Part shown: in pieces, positions 36,788-44,590 of the stretch
How the letters are laid out: each line of letters begins with the position of its first letter
Position numbering within the stretch: the first letter of the stretch is position 1
NCBI GenBank assembly: GCA_030041375.1
Contig: JASHOA010000051.1
Span: forward strand, 89,835-153,834
Length of the DNA: 64,000 bases
Source: Acetobacteraceae bacterium
GTDB taxonomy: Bacteria; Pseudomonadota; Alphaproteobacteria; Acetobacterales; Acetobacteraceae
Reading direction: 5' to 3'
Program-made: the position numbers and the translations under genes
Notes under the pieces: generated by a model
Told to the model about the DNA's origin: nothing
Databases searched by the model: none
Seen by the model: the letters and a program-made list of their open reading frames with translations, nothing else

Positions 36788-37524
36788 GAAGTCGGCCGCA
36801 GTCCTGCACAAAGCCAGCGCACCAGCGTGGTGATGTCATACACCGGCAGCCCGACGGCCTCGGCCAGTGCCGCGGCATAGGGCGGCATGTTGGTGCATTC
36901 GAGCACGATCGCGCCAACCTCCGGGTGGCGCCGCACGAGATCACGCCCGGCCTCCAGCACGTCGCGCGCGGCGAGCGCCACGTCGAGATCGTCCTTCTCG
37001 CCTGTGATCAGAACGCGAAAAAACTCGACGCCGTTCTCTGTTCCCGCGAACGGGGTATCCTCGGGTGCGCCGACGGCACGGAAATGCGCCGGCGTGAGCG
37101 AGGCAGCGGAAACCGTGACCACGCCGACGCGCCGGCCGGGTGGCAGCGTCGCCTGGACGAAGGGGATCTGCATCAGGGAACTGGTGGCCACCGGCACGCC
37201 GACATGGGCGGCGATTTCGCGCTGGAAGAGTGAGAGAAAGCCACAGCTTGTCGTGATCGCGCCGGCACCGAGCCGAACCAGTTCTTCCGCCGCCTCGAGG
37301 AAAAGAGGCTGGAGGCCTTCGGCCGCACGCAGTACCACCCGTTCAGGGCTGGCACCCTTGACCACGCGATAAAGGACCGGAAATGGCCAGGTCTCCGCAT
37401 TCCCGATATCGCCGGGAATGCGGGCAAAACGCGTCTCCAGCATCAACACGCCGAGTGGCGCGCCGAACACGGACTTTCCGCCGCGCGCCATCGTCCGGCC
37501 AGCTTGTACCGCCTGCGTGTCCAT
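36745..37524 (-). CDS. Aspartate/glutamate racemase family protein
   Basis: 259-residue cofactor-independent racemase-superfamily protein. The two expected catalytic cysteines are present in ITTSCGFLSLFQ and VLECTNMPPYA. Relatives include hydantoin racemase, maleate isomerase and arylmalonate decarboxylase, so the substrate is uncertain. ATG at 37524 is the first start. The upstream gap of 310 bp separates it divergently from the RraA-like gene and holds a long hairpin and MITE-like copy 3. The 3' end overlaps the convergent cyclase gene. Confidence 0.8.
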   Translation of the reverse strand: MDTQAVQAGRTMARGGKSVFGAPLGVLMLETRFARIPGDIGNAETWPFPVLYRVVKGASPERVVLRAAEGLQPLFLEAAEELVRLGAGAITTSCGFLSLFQREIAAHVGVPVATSSLMQIPFVQATLPPGRRVGVVTVSAASLTPAHFRAVGAPEDTPFAGTENGVEFFRVLITGEKDDLDVALAARDVLEAGRDLVRRHPEVGAIVLECTNMPPYAAALAEAVGLPVYDITTLVRWLCAGLRPTSYPPPPGCTMLAGT

Positions 37525-37635
37525 CGTCAGCCCCTCCCCTGATTGCCCGAACGACCCCTGCCTGCGATGTTAGCCCGCGATCGCCCGAGGCGAAATCGTC
37601 GAAGGGCGTGAATCGCGGGCTCGAATAAACCGCGA

Positions 37636-37673
37636 GACCCGTGGCGGGCTGCACAGTCAGCCCGCCACGGGTC
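37636..37673. repeat. Perfect 16-bp-arm hairpin abutting MITE copy 3
   Basis: GACCCGTGGCGGGCTG-CACAGT-CAGCCCGCCACGGGTC. It ends one base before the left boundary of the MITE-like element at 37675, in the divergent gap between racemase and RraA-like genes (37525-37834). Very stable if transcribed; there is no T-run on either side, so a simple terminator role is doubtful. No other copy was seen in the window. Confidence 0.7.
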
Positions 37674-37674
37674 C

Positions 37675-37805
37675 AGTGTCCTGCCCCCGACGTTTGCTGC
37701 CGGCGGCAGCAAACGAAAGGGGATCAGCAGGCCACTGAAAATAAAGAGGCGTGTGCCGACCGCTAGAGTGCATCCTACGGTATCAAGCGTTGGAGTCGGC
37801 ACACT
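37675..37805 (-). repeat. MITE-like element, copy 3 (reverse orientation)
   Basis: 131-bp copy in the opposite orientation to the others, about 95% like copy 1 by eye. Outer ends AGTGTCCTGCC and GTCGGCACACT; both internal hairpins intact (CGTTTGCTGCC-GGC-GGCAGCAAACG, apart from its last flanking bases). Flanked by CA-like and TA dinucleotides. It ends 29 bases before the RraA-like start, so it lies within that gene's promoter or leader region. Confidence 0.85.
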
Positions 37806-37834
37806 AGCTGCGGCGAAGTTCGAAGGAAAACGCC

Positions 37835-38530
37835 ATGGCAGAGAGAGTGTTCAGCCGCGAAGATCTGGAGCGGCTGAAACAGTGGGACACGCCGACCATC
37901 TGCAACGGGCTCGAAATCGTCGTTCCCGAGCGGCGCGCCATCGGGTTCACCGTCGAGCCGATGATAGCGGCCGATCGCGAGCTGCCGCCGATCGTGGGCC
38001 TCGCGCGCGTCGGCACGCTGCGTGCCAAGGAGCCTCCGCGAGGCGCCGTCGCGAGCCGCCTCGAATGGTACGATTATGTGGCCGCGGCGGACCTTCCGAC
38101 CGTCATCGTGCTGCAGGACCTCGATGACCGACCGGGCTACGGGGCGTTCTGGGGCGAGGTCCATTCGCGCGTACACAAGGCGCTCGGCGCGCGCGGGTGC
38201 GTCACCAACGGCTCCTTCCGTGACTGCGACGTCCTGGCGCCGGGCTTCCAGATCATCGGCGGCCGGATCGGGCCGAGCCACGCCCATGTGCATGTCGTGG
38301 ATTTCGGCAGGCCCGTGAACATCTTCGGCATGCTGGCCGCGCATGACGACGTGATCCACGCCGATTTCCATGGCGCGGTCGTGGTGCCGGCAGAGGCAGT
38401 GAAAAAGCTGCCCGAGGCGATCGCGCTTGTGGCGCGGCGTGAAAAGGTGATCATGGATGTCTGCGCCGCACCCGACTTCACGGTGGCGAAGCTCAAGGAA
38501 GCGGTGCGAAAGGCAGGGGAGATCCATTGA
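37835..38530 (+). CDS. RraA-like dimethylmenaquinone methyltransferase/aldolase family protein
   Basis: 231-residue protein of the RraA/4-hydroxy-4-methyl-2-oxoglutarate aldolase fold. TPTICNGLEIVVP at the N-terminus and GEVHSRVHKALGARGCVTNGSFRDCDVL carry the Gly-rich loop and the Arg and Asp used for pyruvate/metal binding in class II aldolases. Family members cleave 2-oxo acids or decarboxylate oxaloacetate, while E. coli RraA inhibits RNase E; the two cannot be separated here. It is coupled to the SMP-30-like gene by TGATG, so a sugar-acid or organic-acid pathway is likelier than RNA control. Confidence 0.82.
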   Translation: MAERVFSREDLERLKQWDTPTICNGLEIVVPERRAIGFTVEPMIAADRELPPIVGLARVGTLRAKEPPRGAVASRLEWYDYVAAADLPTVIVLQDLDDRPGYGAFWGEVHSRVHKALGARGCVTNGSFRDCDVLAPGFQIIGGRIGPSHAHVHVVDFGRPVNIFGMLAAHDDVIHADFHGAVVVPAEAVKKLPEAIALVARREKVIMDVCAAPDFTVAKLKEAVRKAGEIH

Positions 38531-39468
38531 TGTCCACGCTGAACCGGCGCTATCCGGATGCGTCCGTCGAGGTTCTCGATGAATCCTTCACGAAATATCG
38601 CCTGCCGCTGGCCTCGGTCGAACACCTCGCCGATGGCTGCCGCTGGTCGGAGGGCCCGGTCTGGTTCGGCGACGGGCGCTTTCTACTGTGGAGCGACCTT
38701 CCGAACAGCCGGATCATGAAATGGGAGGAGGAGACGGGGGCGGTCAGCGTGTTCCGCAAGCCGTCACAGAATGCCAACGGCAATACGCGCGATCGGCAGG
38801 GCCGGCTGGTCACCTGCGAGCACGATGCCCGTCGCGTCACCCGCACGGAGCACGACGGGGCGATCACGGTGCTGATGGATGGTTTCGAGGGCAAGCCGCT
38901 CAACTCGCCGAACGACGTCGTCGTCAAATCCGATGGCTCCGTCTGGTTCACCGACCCGCAATTCGGCATCCTCGGCTATTACGAGGGGCATCGCGCGACA
39001 CCCGAATTGCCGACCAACGTCTATCGGTTCGACCCGGCAACGCGTCAGGCAAGCGTGGTCGCCGGCGAGGTGATCGCGCCGAACGGGCTTTGCTTCTCGC
39101 CCGATGAAGCACTGCTCTATGTCGTCGAATCGCGCTCGACACCGCGCCATATCCTTGCCTTCGACGTCACCGCCAACGGGACGGCGCTTCAGAACAAGCG
39201 CATCCTGATCGATGCCGGGCCGGAGGGCACGCCGGACGGCATGCGCTGCGACGTCGATGGCAATATCTGGGCCGGCTGGGGCATGGGCGAAGCGCACGAC
39301 GGCGTGCGCATCTTCAATCCGGCGGGGCGGCCGATTGGCCACATCCATCTGCCGGAACGCTGCGCCAATCTCTGCTTCGGCGGCCGCTGGCGCAACCGGC
39401 TGTTCATGGCGGCCAGCCACTCCGTCTATGCGCTCTACGTGAACAGCCAGGGCGCGGCGGGCGGATAG
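38530..39468 (+). CDS. SMP-30/gluconolactonase family protein
   Basis: 312-residue six-bladed beta-propeller lactonase. Metal and active-site motifs: WSEGPVWFGDG (metal Glu), NANGNTRDRQGRLVTCEH, LNSPNDVVVKSDGSVWFTDP (metal Asn/Asp), APNGLCFSPDEALLYVVES and DGMRCDVDGNIWAG. It would open sugar lactones. Start overlaps the RraA-like stop by one base (TGATG), so translationally coupled; together they suggest hydrolysis of a lactone then aldol or decarboxylation chemistry. The substrate is unknown. Confidence 0.88.
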   Translation: MSTLNRRYPDASVEVLDESFTKYRLPLASVEHLADGCRWSEGPVWFGDGRFLLWSDLPNSRIMKWEEETGAVSVFRKPSQNANGNTRDRQGRLVTCEHDARRVTRTEHDGAITVLMDGFEGKPLNSPNDVVVKSDGSVWFTDPQFGILGYYEGHRATPELPTNVYRFDPATRQASVVAGEVIAPNGLCFSPDEALLYVVESRSTPRHILAFDVTANGTALQNKRILIDAGPEGTPDGMRCDVDGNIWAGWGMGEAHDGVRIFNPAGRPIGHIHLPERCANLCFGGRWRNRLFMAASHSVYALYVNSQGAAGG

Positions 39469-39534
39469 CGACGACGGACCACCCCGGACCTGATCGCAGC
39501 GTCATCCGCCGGCCAGCACCGCACGTTCCGTTAC

Positions 39535-39984
39535 TCACCGGATCTCCTCTACCTGGTCGAGATAGGCGCCATAGCCCTCGGCCTGCATCCGCTCGCGCGG
39601 CACGAAGCGCAGCGAAGCGGAGTTGATGCAATAACGCAGACCACCGCGATCCTCCGGGCCGTCGGGAAACACGTGCCCCAGGTGGCTGTCGCCGGACGAC
39701 GAGCGCACCTCGGTGCGGATCATGCCATGAGAGGTGTCGGGCAGTTCCTTGATGTTGACCGGTTCGAGCGGCTTGACGAAGCTCGGCCAGCCGCATCCGG
39801 AATCGAACTTGTCGGAGGAGGCGAACAGCGGCTCGCCCGAGACGATGTCGACGTAGATGCCGGGCTCCCGGTTGTGGAGGTATTCGCCGCTGCCGGGTAG
39901 CTCGGTGGCGTTCTCCTGGGTCACGCGGTACTGCTCCGGCGTCAGCCGCGCAATGCTGTCTGCCGTCTTCCGATACTGGTTCAT
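39535..39984 (-). CDS. msrB: Methionine-(R)-sulfoxide reductase MsrB, cytosolic, zinc-less
   Basis: 149-residue MsrB reducing methionine-R-sulfoxide with thioredoxin. The catalytic Cys is in [15 protein letters not shown]; a second Cys in DSGCGWPSF may resolve it. The usual zinc-binding CxxC pairs are absent: the first is replaced by YVDIVSGEP and the second by SGDSHLGHV. No signal peptide, so cytoplasmic, unlike the exported MsrB at 50618. ATG 39984 ([10 protein letters not shown]) chosen; the longer frame is basic and non-conserved. Stands alone between the SMP-30 and GH28-like genes. Confidence 0.93.
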   Translation of the reverse strand: MNQYRKTADSIARLTPEQYRVTQENATELPGSGEYLHNREPGIYVDIVSGEPLFASSDKFDSGCGWPSFVKPLEPVNIKELPDTSHGMIRTEVRSSSGDSHLGHVFPDGPEDRGGLRYCINSASLRFVPRERMQAEGYGAYLDQVEEIR

Positions 39985-40068
39985 CCTGGTCCCCGTCCGC
40001 GCCCGTTGTCGCCGATAGATGGCCATCCCGAGGCGCCTTGTCCAATGGCCCGGGGGCGGGCGCGATTC

Positions 40069-41658
40069 TTACGGCAGGAAGCGATGGGCCACCGCGGCGA
40101 TGGTCTCAGGCGCCAGTTTGCTGCAGCGGGAAGCCCGGAAATCGCGTACCTTTTCCAGCAGGAAGGCCGGCGCGTGCACCGGCCGCGCCAGCTTGAGACC
40201 GACTGCATCCACGCCATCCGCCTCTCCAAGCCAGACGAACGGACGGGCGTCTCGCAACCGGCTTTCGACTGTGACATCGCGGATCGTGACATTGCGGACG
40301 TGGCGAAGAAAGAGACCCTGCGCCGGGAGGCAGCCGAAAGTGACGGGCTCAGGGTAGTAGTGAATTTCCTCGGGCGGCACGATCGCCGCCATCGCCGGCG
40401 TGCCGCCGCCTTGCTGTTCGATCCGGATGTTGCGCAGCACGATGTCCTCGACCGGGTGGCCGGGAATGCCGCAAATGATCGCCGGCATCGTGTTGCGGGG
40501 TGCCTTGCATACGACGTCGCTGATGCTGACCCGCCGCAACTGCCCGACCGGGCGCCCCGGTGGGCCGCGCATCCGCGCCCCGAGCCTCAAAAAGAACGGA
40601 GCATTGCGGATATCGCGCATGACGAGGCCGGAGACGGTGATGTCCTCGGCCGTTCCGCCGTCCACACATTCGATGGCGAGGCCGCGGCACCCTTCGAAAG
40701 TGCAGTTGCTGATGGTAATGTTGCGGAAGCCTCCAACCGATTCCGTGCCGCACTTGATGCGCCCGACCGGCGTGCCCCGATAGGGGCCGATATCGTCCGT
40801 GAAGCGGCGCAAGCTGCCGTCGAGCAGCGCGCCGAGCCGGTAGCAGCCAGTGACGGTGCAATCGCTGATGGTCACGTTCTCGGTTGCCCGCACTTCACCG
40901 AGCGCGAACGAGCTTTTCAGCGCGATGCCATCGTCCCACGGCGAGTTCACGCGGCAGGCGGTGATCCGCACATTGCGGCAGCAGTCGATGTCCATGCCGT
41001 CGCGGTCGGTGTCGATCGTCACATTCTCGATCGTCAGGTCATCGACCCCGGTCGCCAGAAAACCGATGTGCCCGCCATCGAGGATGCTGAAATCACTGAG
41101 CATGACCTTCCGGCAGTTCTTCAGCGCAATCGCCTTGTCCCCCGCACCCGGCACGGTCGGCAGCGGCAGCCCCACTTCGCGCCCGAGGCCATGGCTCAAC
41201 CCCTTGCCGCGAATCACCCCTGGGCCGCGGATCGCGACATCGTACAGGCCCTCGCCCCAGATCAGGCTATCGTGCCAGTGATCGTGTCCGAAATCCTGGT
41301 ACTTTCCCCAGAGGCCGACCGGCTCGGTCCGGTCAAAGCCATCGCTCCGCCCCTTCCCGGGCACGGCGGCCAGCAGCGTCGCGCCTGGTGCAAGAAGGAG
41401 CGTAATCCTGCTCCTGAGACAGATGGAATAACTGGCGTATGTCCCGGGGGGCAGCAGCACGGTGCCGCCGCCCGCCGAGGCCGCCGCCGCGATCGCCTGG
41501 TTGATTGCCGCAGTATCGACCGTCGTGCCGTCGCCGACAGCACCGAAGGCGCGCACATCGAAGACCTGGCCCGGCCTCGCCAGGTGCCTCAGCACCACCA
41601 GGGCCGGGGCCAGTTGCAACAGCTTCCGCCGTTCCAGGCCACGGACGAGCGTGCTCAT
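40069..41658 (-). CDS. GH28/pectate-lyase-like right-handed beta-helix protein
   Basis: 529-residue predicted exported polysaccharide hydrolase. The N-terminus MSTLVRGLERRKLLQLAPAL has a twin-arginine and hydrophobic stretch. FDVRAFGAVGDGTTVDTAAINQAI is the entry motif of GH28/pectate-lyase-3 proteins; the helix then shows stacked coils with IDTDRDGMDIDCC, SPWDDGIALKSS (paired Asp of GH28) and a GTESVGGF turn in place of the common GHG. Other GH28-like proteins have rhamnogalacturonan or polygalacturonan activity, but here the substrate is open. No sugar transporter is nearby. Between it and ald is a 204-bp gap without recognisable features. Confidence 0.8.
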   Translation of the reverse strand: MSTLVRGLERRKLLQLAPALVVLRHLARPGQVFDVRAFGAVGDGTTVDTAAINQAIAAAASAGGGTVLLPPGTYASYSICLRSRITLLLAPGATLLAAVPGKGRSDGFDRTEPVGLWGKYQDFGHDHWHDSLIWGEGLYDVAIRGPGVIRGKGLSHGLGREVGLPLPTVPGAGDKAIALKNCRKVMLSDFSILDGGHIGFLATGVDDLTIENVTIDTDRDGMDIDCCRNVRITACRVNSPWDDGIALKSSFALGEVRATENVTISDCTVTGCYRLGALLDGSLRRFTDDIGPYRGTPVGRIKCGTESVGGFRNITISNCTFEGCRGLAIECVDGGTAEDITVSGLVMRDIRNAPFFLRLGARMRGPPGRPVGQLRRVSISDVVCKAPRNTMPAIICGIPGHPVEDIVLRNIRIEQQGGGTPAMAAIVPPEEIHYYPEPVTFGCLPAQGLFLRHVRNVTIRDVTVESRLRDARPFVWLGEADGVDAVGLKLARPVHAPAFLLEKVRDFRASRCSKLAPETIAAVAHRFLP

Positions 41659-41862
41659 TCGCCCGCCCTGCCGCGAAGGCGGCGCACCCGCTCCCGCTCC
41701 CCGCGTTCAGGCGTTCCTGCGCGGCGCGGGCGCAATCTCCCAGGTCCAGAGATTGATCGCCTCCCGGTTCTTAACGTCTCCGCGCCCTGTTTAAGGACGC
41801 AGGATTACCCACACAATGCGCGCAGGATGACTTCGGCGTTACCGCCGGAATGCGTGTAGACC

Positions 41863-42981
41863 TCAGGCGGCGAGTGCGCGTTCGAGCGGCAACGCGGAGA
41901 AGCCAAGGTCGCGCGCGACTGCCGGATGCGTAATCTGCCCCGCATGCACGTTGAGGCCCGCGGCAAGGTGCGCATCCTCTTTGAGCGCGGTGCGCCAACC
42001 CTTGTCGGCAATGGCGAGGATGGCCGGCAGGGTGGCGTTGTTGAGGGCCGCGGCCGCGGTGCGCGCCACCGCCCCCGGCATGTTGGCAACGCAGTAGTGC
42101 ACGACCCCGTCCACCAAATAGGTCGGCTGGTCGTGCGTGGTGGCGTGCGAGGTCTCGCAGCAGCCGCCCTGGTCGATGGCGATATCGACGATCACCGACC
42201 CGTTTCGCATCTGGTGCACCAGCGTCTCCGAGACCAGCTTCGGCGTCGTCGCACCGGGCACCAGTACGGCCCCGATCACGAGATCGGCCCCGGCAACTTC
42301 GCTCTCGATCGCGTCCGTCGTGGCATAGAGGGTCTGGATGCGCGAGCCGAACAGGAGGTCGAGTTCCTGCAACCGGCCGAGCGAGCGGTCGATCACCGTT
42401 ACCTGCGCCTCCATTCCCATGGCGACGCGGGCGGCGTTGCTGCCGGAAACCCCGCCCCCCAGCACCACCACGTGCGCGGCAGGCACGCCCGGCACGCCAC
42501 CCACCAGGACGCCCGCGCCACCCTGCTCTTTCTCCAGGCAGTGGGCGCCCACATGCACCGACATCCGCCCGGCCACCTCGCTCATCGGTGCCAGCAGCGG
42601 CAACCGGCCGGCAGCATCGGTGACGGTCTCATACGCGATTGCCGTCGTCCCCGAGCGCATCAGCCCCTCCGCCTGCGGCTTGTCGGCGGCGAGATGGAGG
42701 TAGGTGAAGAGCACCTGGCCTTGTCGCAACATCGCGATCTCGGCCGGCTGCGGTTCCTTCACCTTTACGATCAACTCGGCCCGCCCGAATACGGACTCGG
42801 CGTCCGGCAGGATCTCGGCCCCGGCGGCGCGGTACGCCGCGTCCGTATGCCCGATCTCGCCGCCCGCTCCTGCCTGCACGAACACGCTATGGCCGTGCTT
42901 CACCGCCTCGCGCACGCTCGCCGGCACCATGCCGACACGGTACTCGCGCGTCTTGATCTCCTTCGGCACACCGATTTGCAT
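41863..42981 (-). CDS. ald: Alanine dehydrogenase
   Basis: 372-residue NAD-dependent enzyme interconverting alanine and pyruvate plus ammonia. N-terminal MQIGVPKEIKTREYRVGMVP, KVKEPQ (catalytic Lys), FTYLHLAADK (His), the Rossmann motif VVVLGGGVSGSNAARVAMG, and DIAIDQGGCCETSHATTHDQP. Usual length. It follows ilvC by 43 bp on the same strand, so pyruvate supplied or drained by alanine may be balanced with branched-chain synthesis. Well-conserved, nothing odd. Confidence 0.95.
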   Translation of the reverse strand: MQIGVPKEIKTREYRVGMVPASVREAVKHGHSVFVQAGAGGEIGHTDAAYRAAGAEILPDAESVFGRAELIVKVKEPQPAEIAMLRQGQVLFTYLHLAADKPQAEGLMRSGTTAIAYETVTDAAGRLPLLAPMSEVAGRMSVHVGAHCLEKEQGGAGVLVGGVPGVPAAHVVVLGGGVSGSNAARVAMGMEAQVTVIDRSLGRLQELDLLFGSRIQTLYATTDAIESEVAGADLVIGAVLVPGATTPKLVSETLVHQMRNGSVIVDIAIDQGGCCETSHATTHDQPTYLVDGVVHYCVANMPGAVARTAAAALNNATLPAILAIADKGWRTALKEDAHLAAGLNVHAGQITHPAVARDLGFSALPLERALAA

Positions 42982-43024
42982 CTCGCTACTCCCCGGCCGA
43001 CTCCCGTAACCAAGCTCTCTGCCG

Positions 43025-44044
43025 CTAGTTCCGGGTCTTGTCCACCAGCCGGTTCTTGGCGATCCAGGGCATCATGGCGCGCAGCTTCTCGCCCACCTGC
43101 TCGACGGGATGTTCGCCCATCTGCCGGCGCATCGCCTTGAAGCTGGTCTGGTTCACCTTGTTCTCCAGCATCCATTGCCGGGCGAAGCGGCCCGACTGGA
43201 TGTCGGCCAGCACCTCCTTCATCGTTGCGCGCACATTCGCATCGATGACACGCGGGCCGGATACGTATTCGCCGTACTCGGCCGTGTTCGAGACGGAATA
43301 GTTCATGTTGGCAATGCCGCCCTCGTAGATCAGATCGACGATCAGCTTCACCTCGTGCACGCACTCGAAATAGGCCATTTCCGGTGCATATCCGGCCGCA
43401 ACCAGGGTCTCGTAGCCTGCCTTCATCAGCTCGACGAGGCCGCCGCAGAGCACCGTCTGCTCGCCGAAGAGATCCGTCTCGCATTCCTCCTTGAAAGTGG
43501 TCTCGATGATGCCGGCGCGGCCGCCGCCGATCGCCGAGGCGTAGGAGAGCGCCACTTCGAGCGCATTCCCCGATGGGTTCTGTGCCACCGCCACGAGGCA
43601 GGGCACGCCGCCGCCGCGCTGGTACTCGCTGCGCACGGTATGCCCAGGCCCCTTGGGCGCGATCATGAACACGTCGATGTCGGGGCGCGGCTCGATCAGG
43701 TTGAAGTGGATGTTGAGCCCATGCGCGAAAGCGAGCGCCGAGCCGCCGCGCATATGCGGGCCGAGATGCTCGCGATAGAGATCGCCCTGTCCTTCGTCCG
43801 GCGTCAGCACCATCACGACATCGGCCCATTTTGCCGCCGCCGTGGCATCGAGCACCTTGAGCCCCGCGGCCTCCGCCTTGGCCACGCCTTGGGAGCCCTT
43901 GCGCAGCGCCACCACCACCTCCTTGACCCCGGAATCACGAAGGTTGTTGGCGTGGGCATGGCCCTGGCTGCCGTAACCGACGACGGCGACCTTCTTCCCT
44001 TTGATCAGGTTCACGTCGGCATCGCGGTCGTAATAGACACGCAT
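43025..44044 (-). CDS. ilvC: Ketol-acid reductoisomerase (class I)
   Basis: 339-residue short-form enzyme, second step of valine/isoleucine synthesis, using Mg2+ and [26 protein letters not shown] is the cofactor motif, with LRKGSQ in the next loop. The knotted C-domain has [28 protein letters not shown] and the metal-binding Asp/Glu in [21 protein letters not shown] 44044 ([18 protein letters not shown]) is standard. Third gene of ilvB-ilvH-ilvC on the minus strand, 28 bp after ilvH. Confidence 0.96.
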   Translation of the reverse strand: MRVYYDRDADVNLIKGKKVAVVGYGSQGHAHANNLRDSGVKEVVVALRKGSQGVAKAEAAGLKVLDATAAAKWADVVMVLTPDEGQGDLYREHLGPHMRGGSALAFAHGLNIHFNLIEPRPDIDVFMIAPKGPGHTVRSEYQRGGGVPCLVAVAQNPSGNALEVALSYASAIGGGRAGIIETTFKEECETDLFGEQTVLCGGLVELMKAGYETLVAAGYAPEMAYFECVHEVKLIVDLIYEGGIANMNYSVSNTAEYGEYVSGPRVIDANVRATMKEVLADIQSGRFARQWMLENKVNQTSFKAMRRQMGEHPVEQVGEKLRAMMPWIAKNRLVDKTRN

Positions 44045-44072
44045 GGTTCTTCTCCCGGTCGGTTGCGAATCC

Positions 44073-44585
44073 TCAGATCGTGCGGGTGCCGCGCGCGATG
44101 GCGGCGATCCCGGTGCGGGAAACCTCGGCCAGCCCCAGCGGCCGCACCAAGGCAAGAAAGGCGTCGAGCTTCTCGGTCCCGCCGGTCAATTCGAAGATGA
44201 AGCTTTCGGTCGTCGCATCGACAACGCGGGCACGAAACGCTTCGGCGATGCGCAGCGCCTCGGCACGCTTCTCACCGGTGCCGGCAACCTTGATCAGCGC
44301 CATCTCGCGCGCGATGTGCGGACCCTCGCGGCCAAGATCCGCAACCCGGTAAACCGGCACCAGGCGACCGAGCTGCGCCTTGATCTGCTCGATGACCATC
44401 TCGGTCCCGGAGGTCACGATGTTGATCCGGCTCAATCGTGCGGTCTCGTCAACCGGTGCCACCGTCAGGCTGTCGATGTTGTAGCCACGCCCGGAGAAGA
44501 GGCCAACGACGCGCGCGAGGATGCCCGGCTCGTTTTCCACCAGCACGGAAATGGTGGCGAATCTCAGCCCCGCATCACCCGCCAT
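44073..44585 (-). CDS. ilvH: Acetolactate synthase small regulatory subunit
   Basis: 170-residue regulatory subunit: N-terminal ACT domain ([31 protein letters not shown]) that binds valine for feedback inhibition, and C-terminal domain with [10 protein letters not shown] and FIFELTG that activates the catalytic subunit. Five bases after the ilvB stop, 28 before ilvC. Standard length for the IlvH/IlvN group. Confidence 0.95.
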   Translation of the reverse strand: MAGDAGLRFATISVLVENEPGILARVVGLFSGRGYNIDSLTVAPVDETARLSRINIVTSGTEMVIEQIKAQLGRLVPVYRVADLGREGPHIAREMALIKVAGTGEKRAEALRIAEAFRARVVDATTESFIFELTGGTEKLDAFLALVRPLGLAEVSRTGIAAIARGTRTI

Positions 44586-44590
44586 CCGGG

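Noticed and set aside
23420..37805. Composite transposon bounded by MITE-like copies
   Set aside because: Genes between copies are ordinary, in normal composition, without transposase or cargo signs; copies are not symmetrically placed.
37753..38127. Open frame starting in MITE copy 3
   Set aside because: First residues are the repeat's own frame; the rest is out of frame with the RraA-like gene.
41659..41862. 204-bp gap between ald and the GH28-like gene considered for a riboswitch or tRNA
   Set aside because: No tRNA arms, no known riboswitch core; only a weak 5-bp CGGCG/CGCCG stem.
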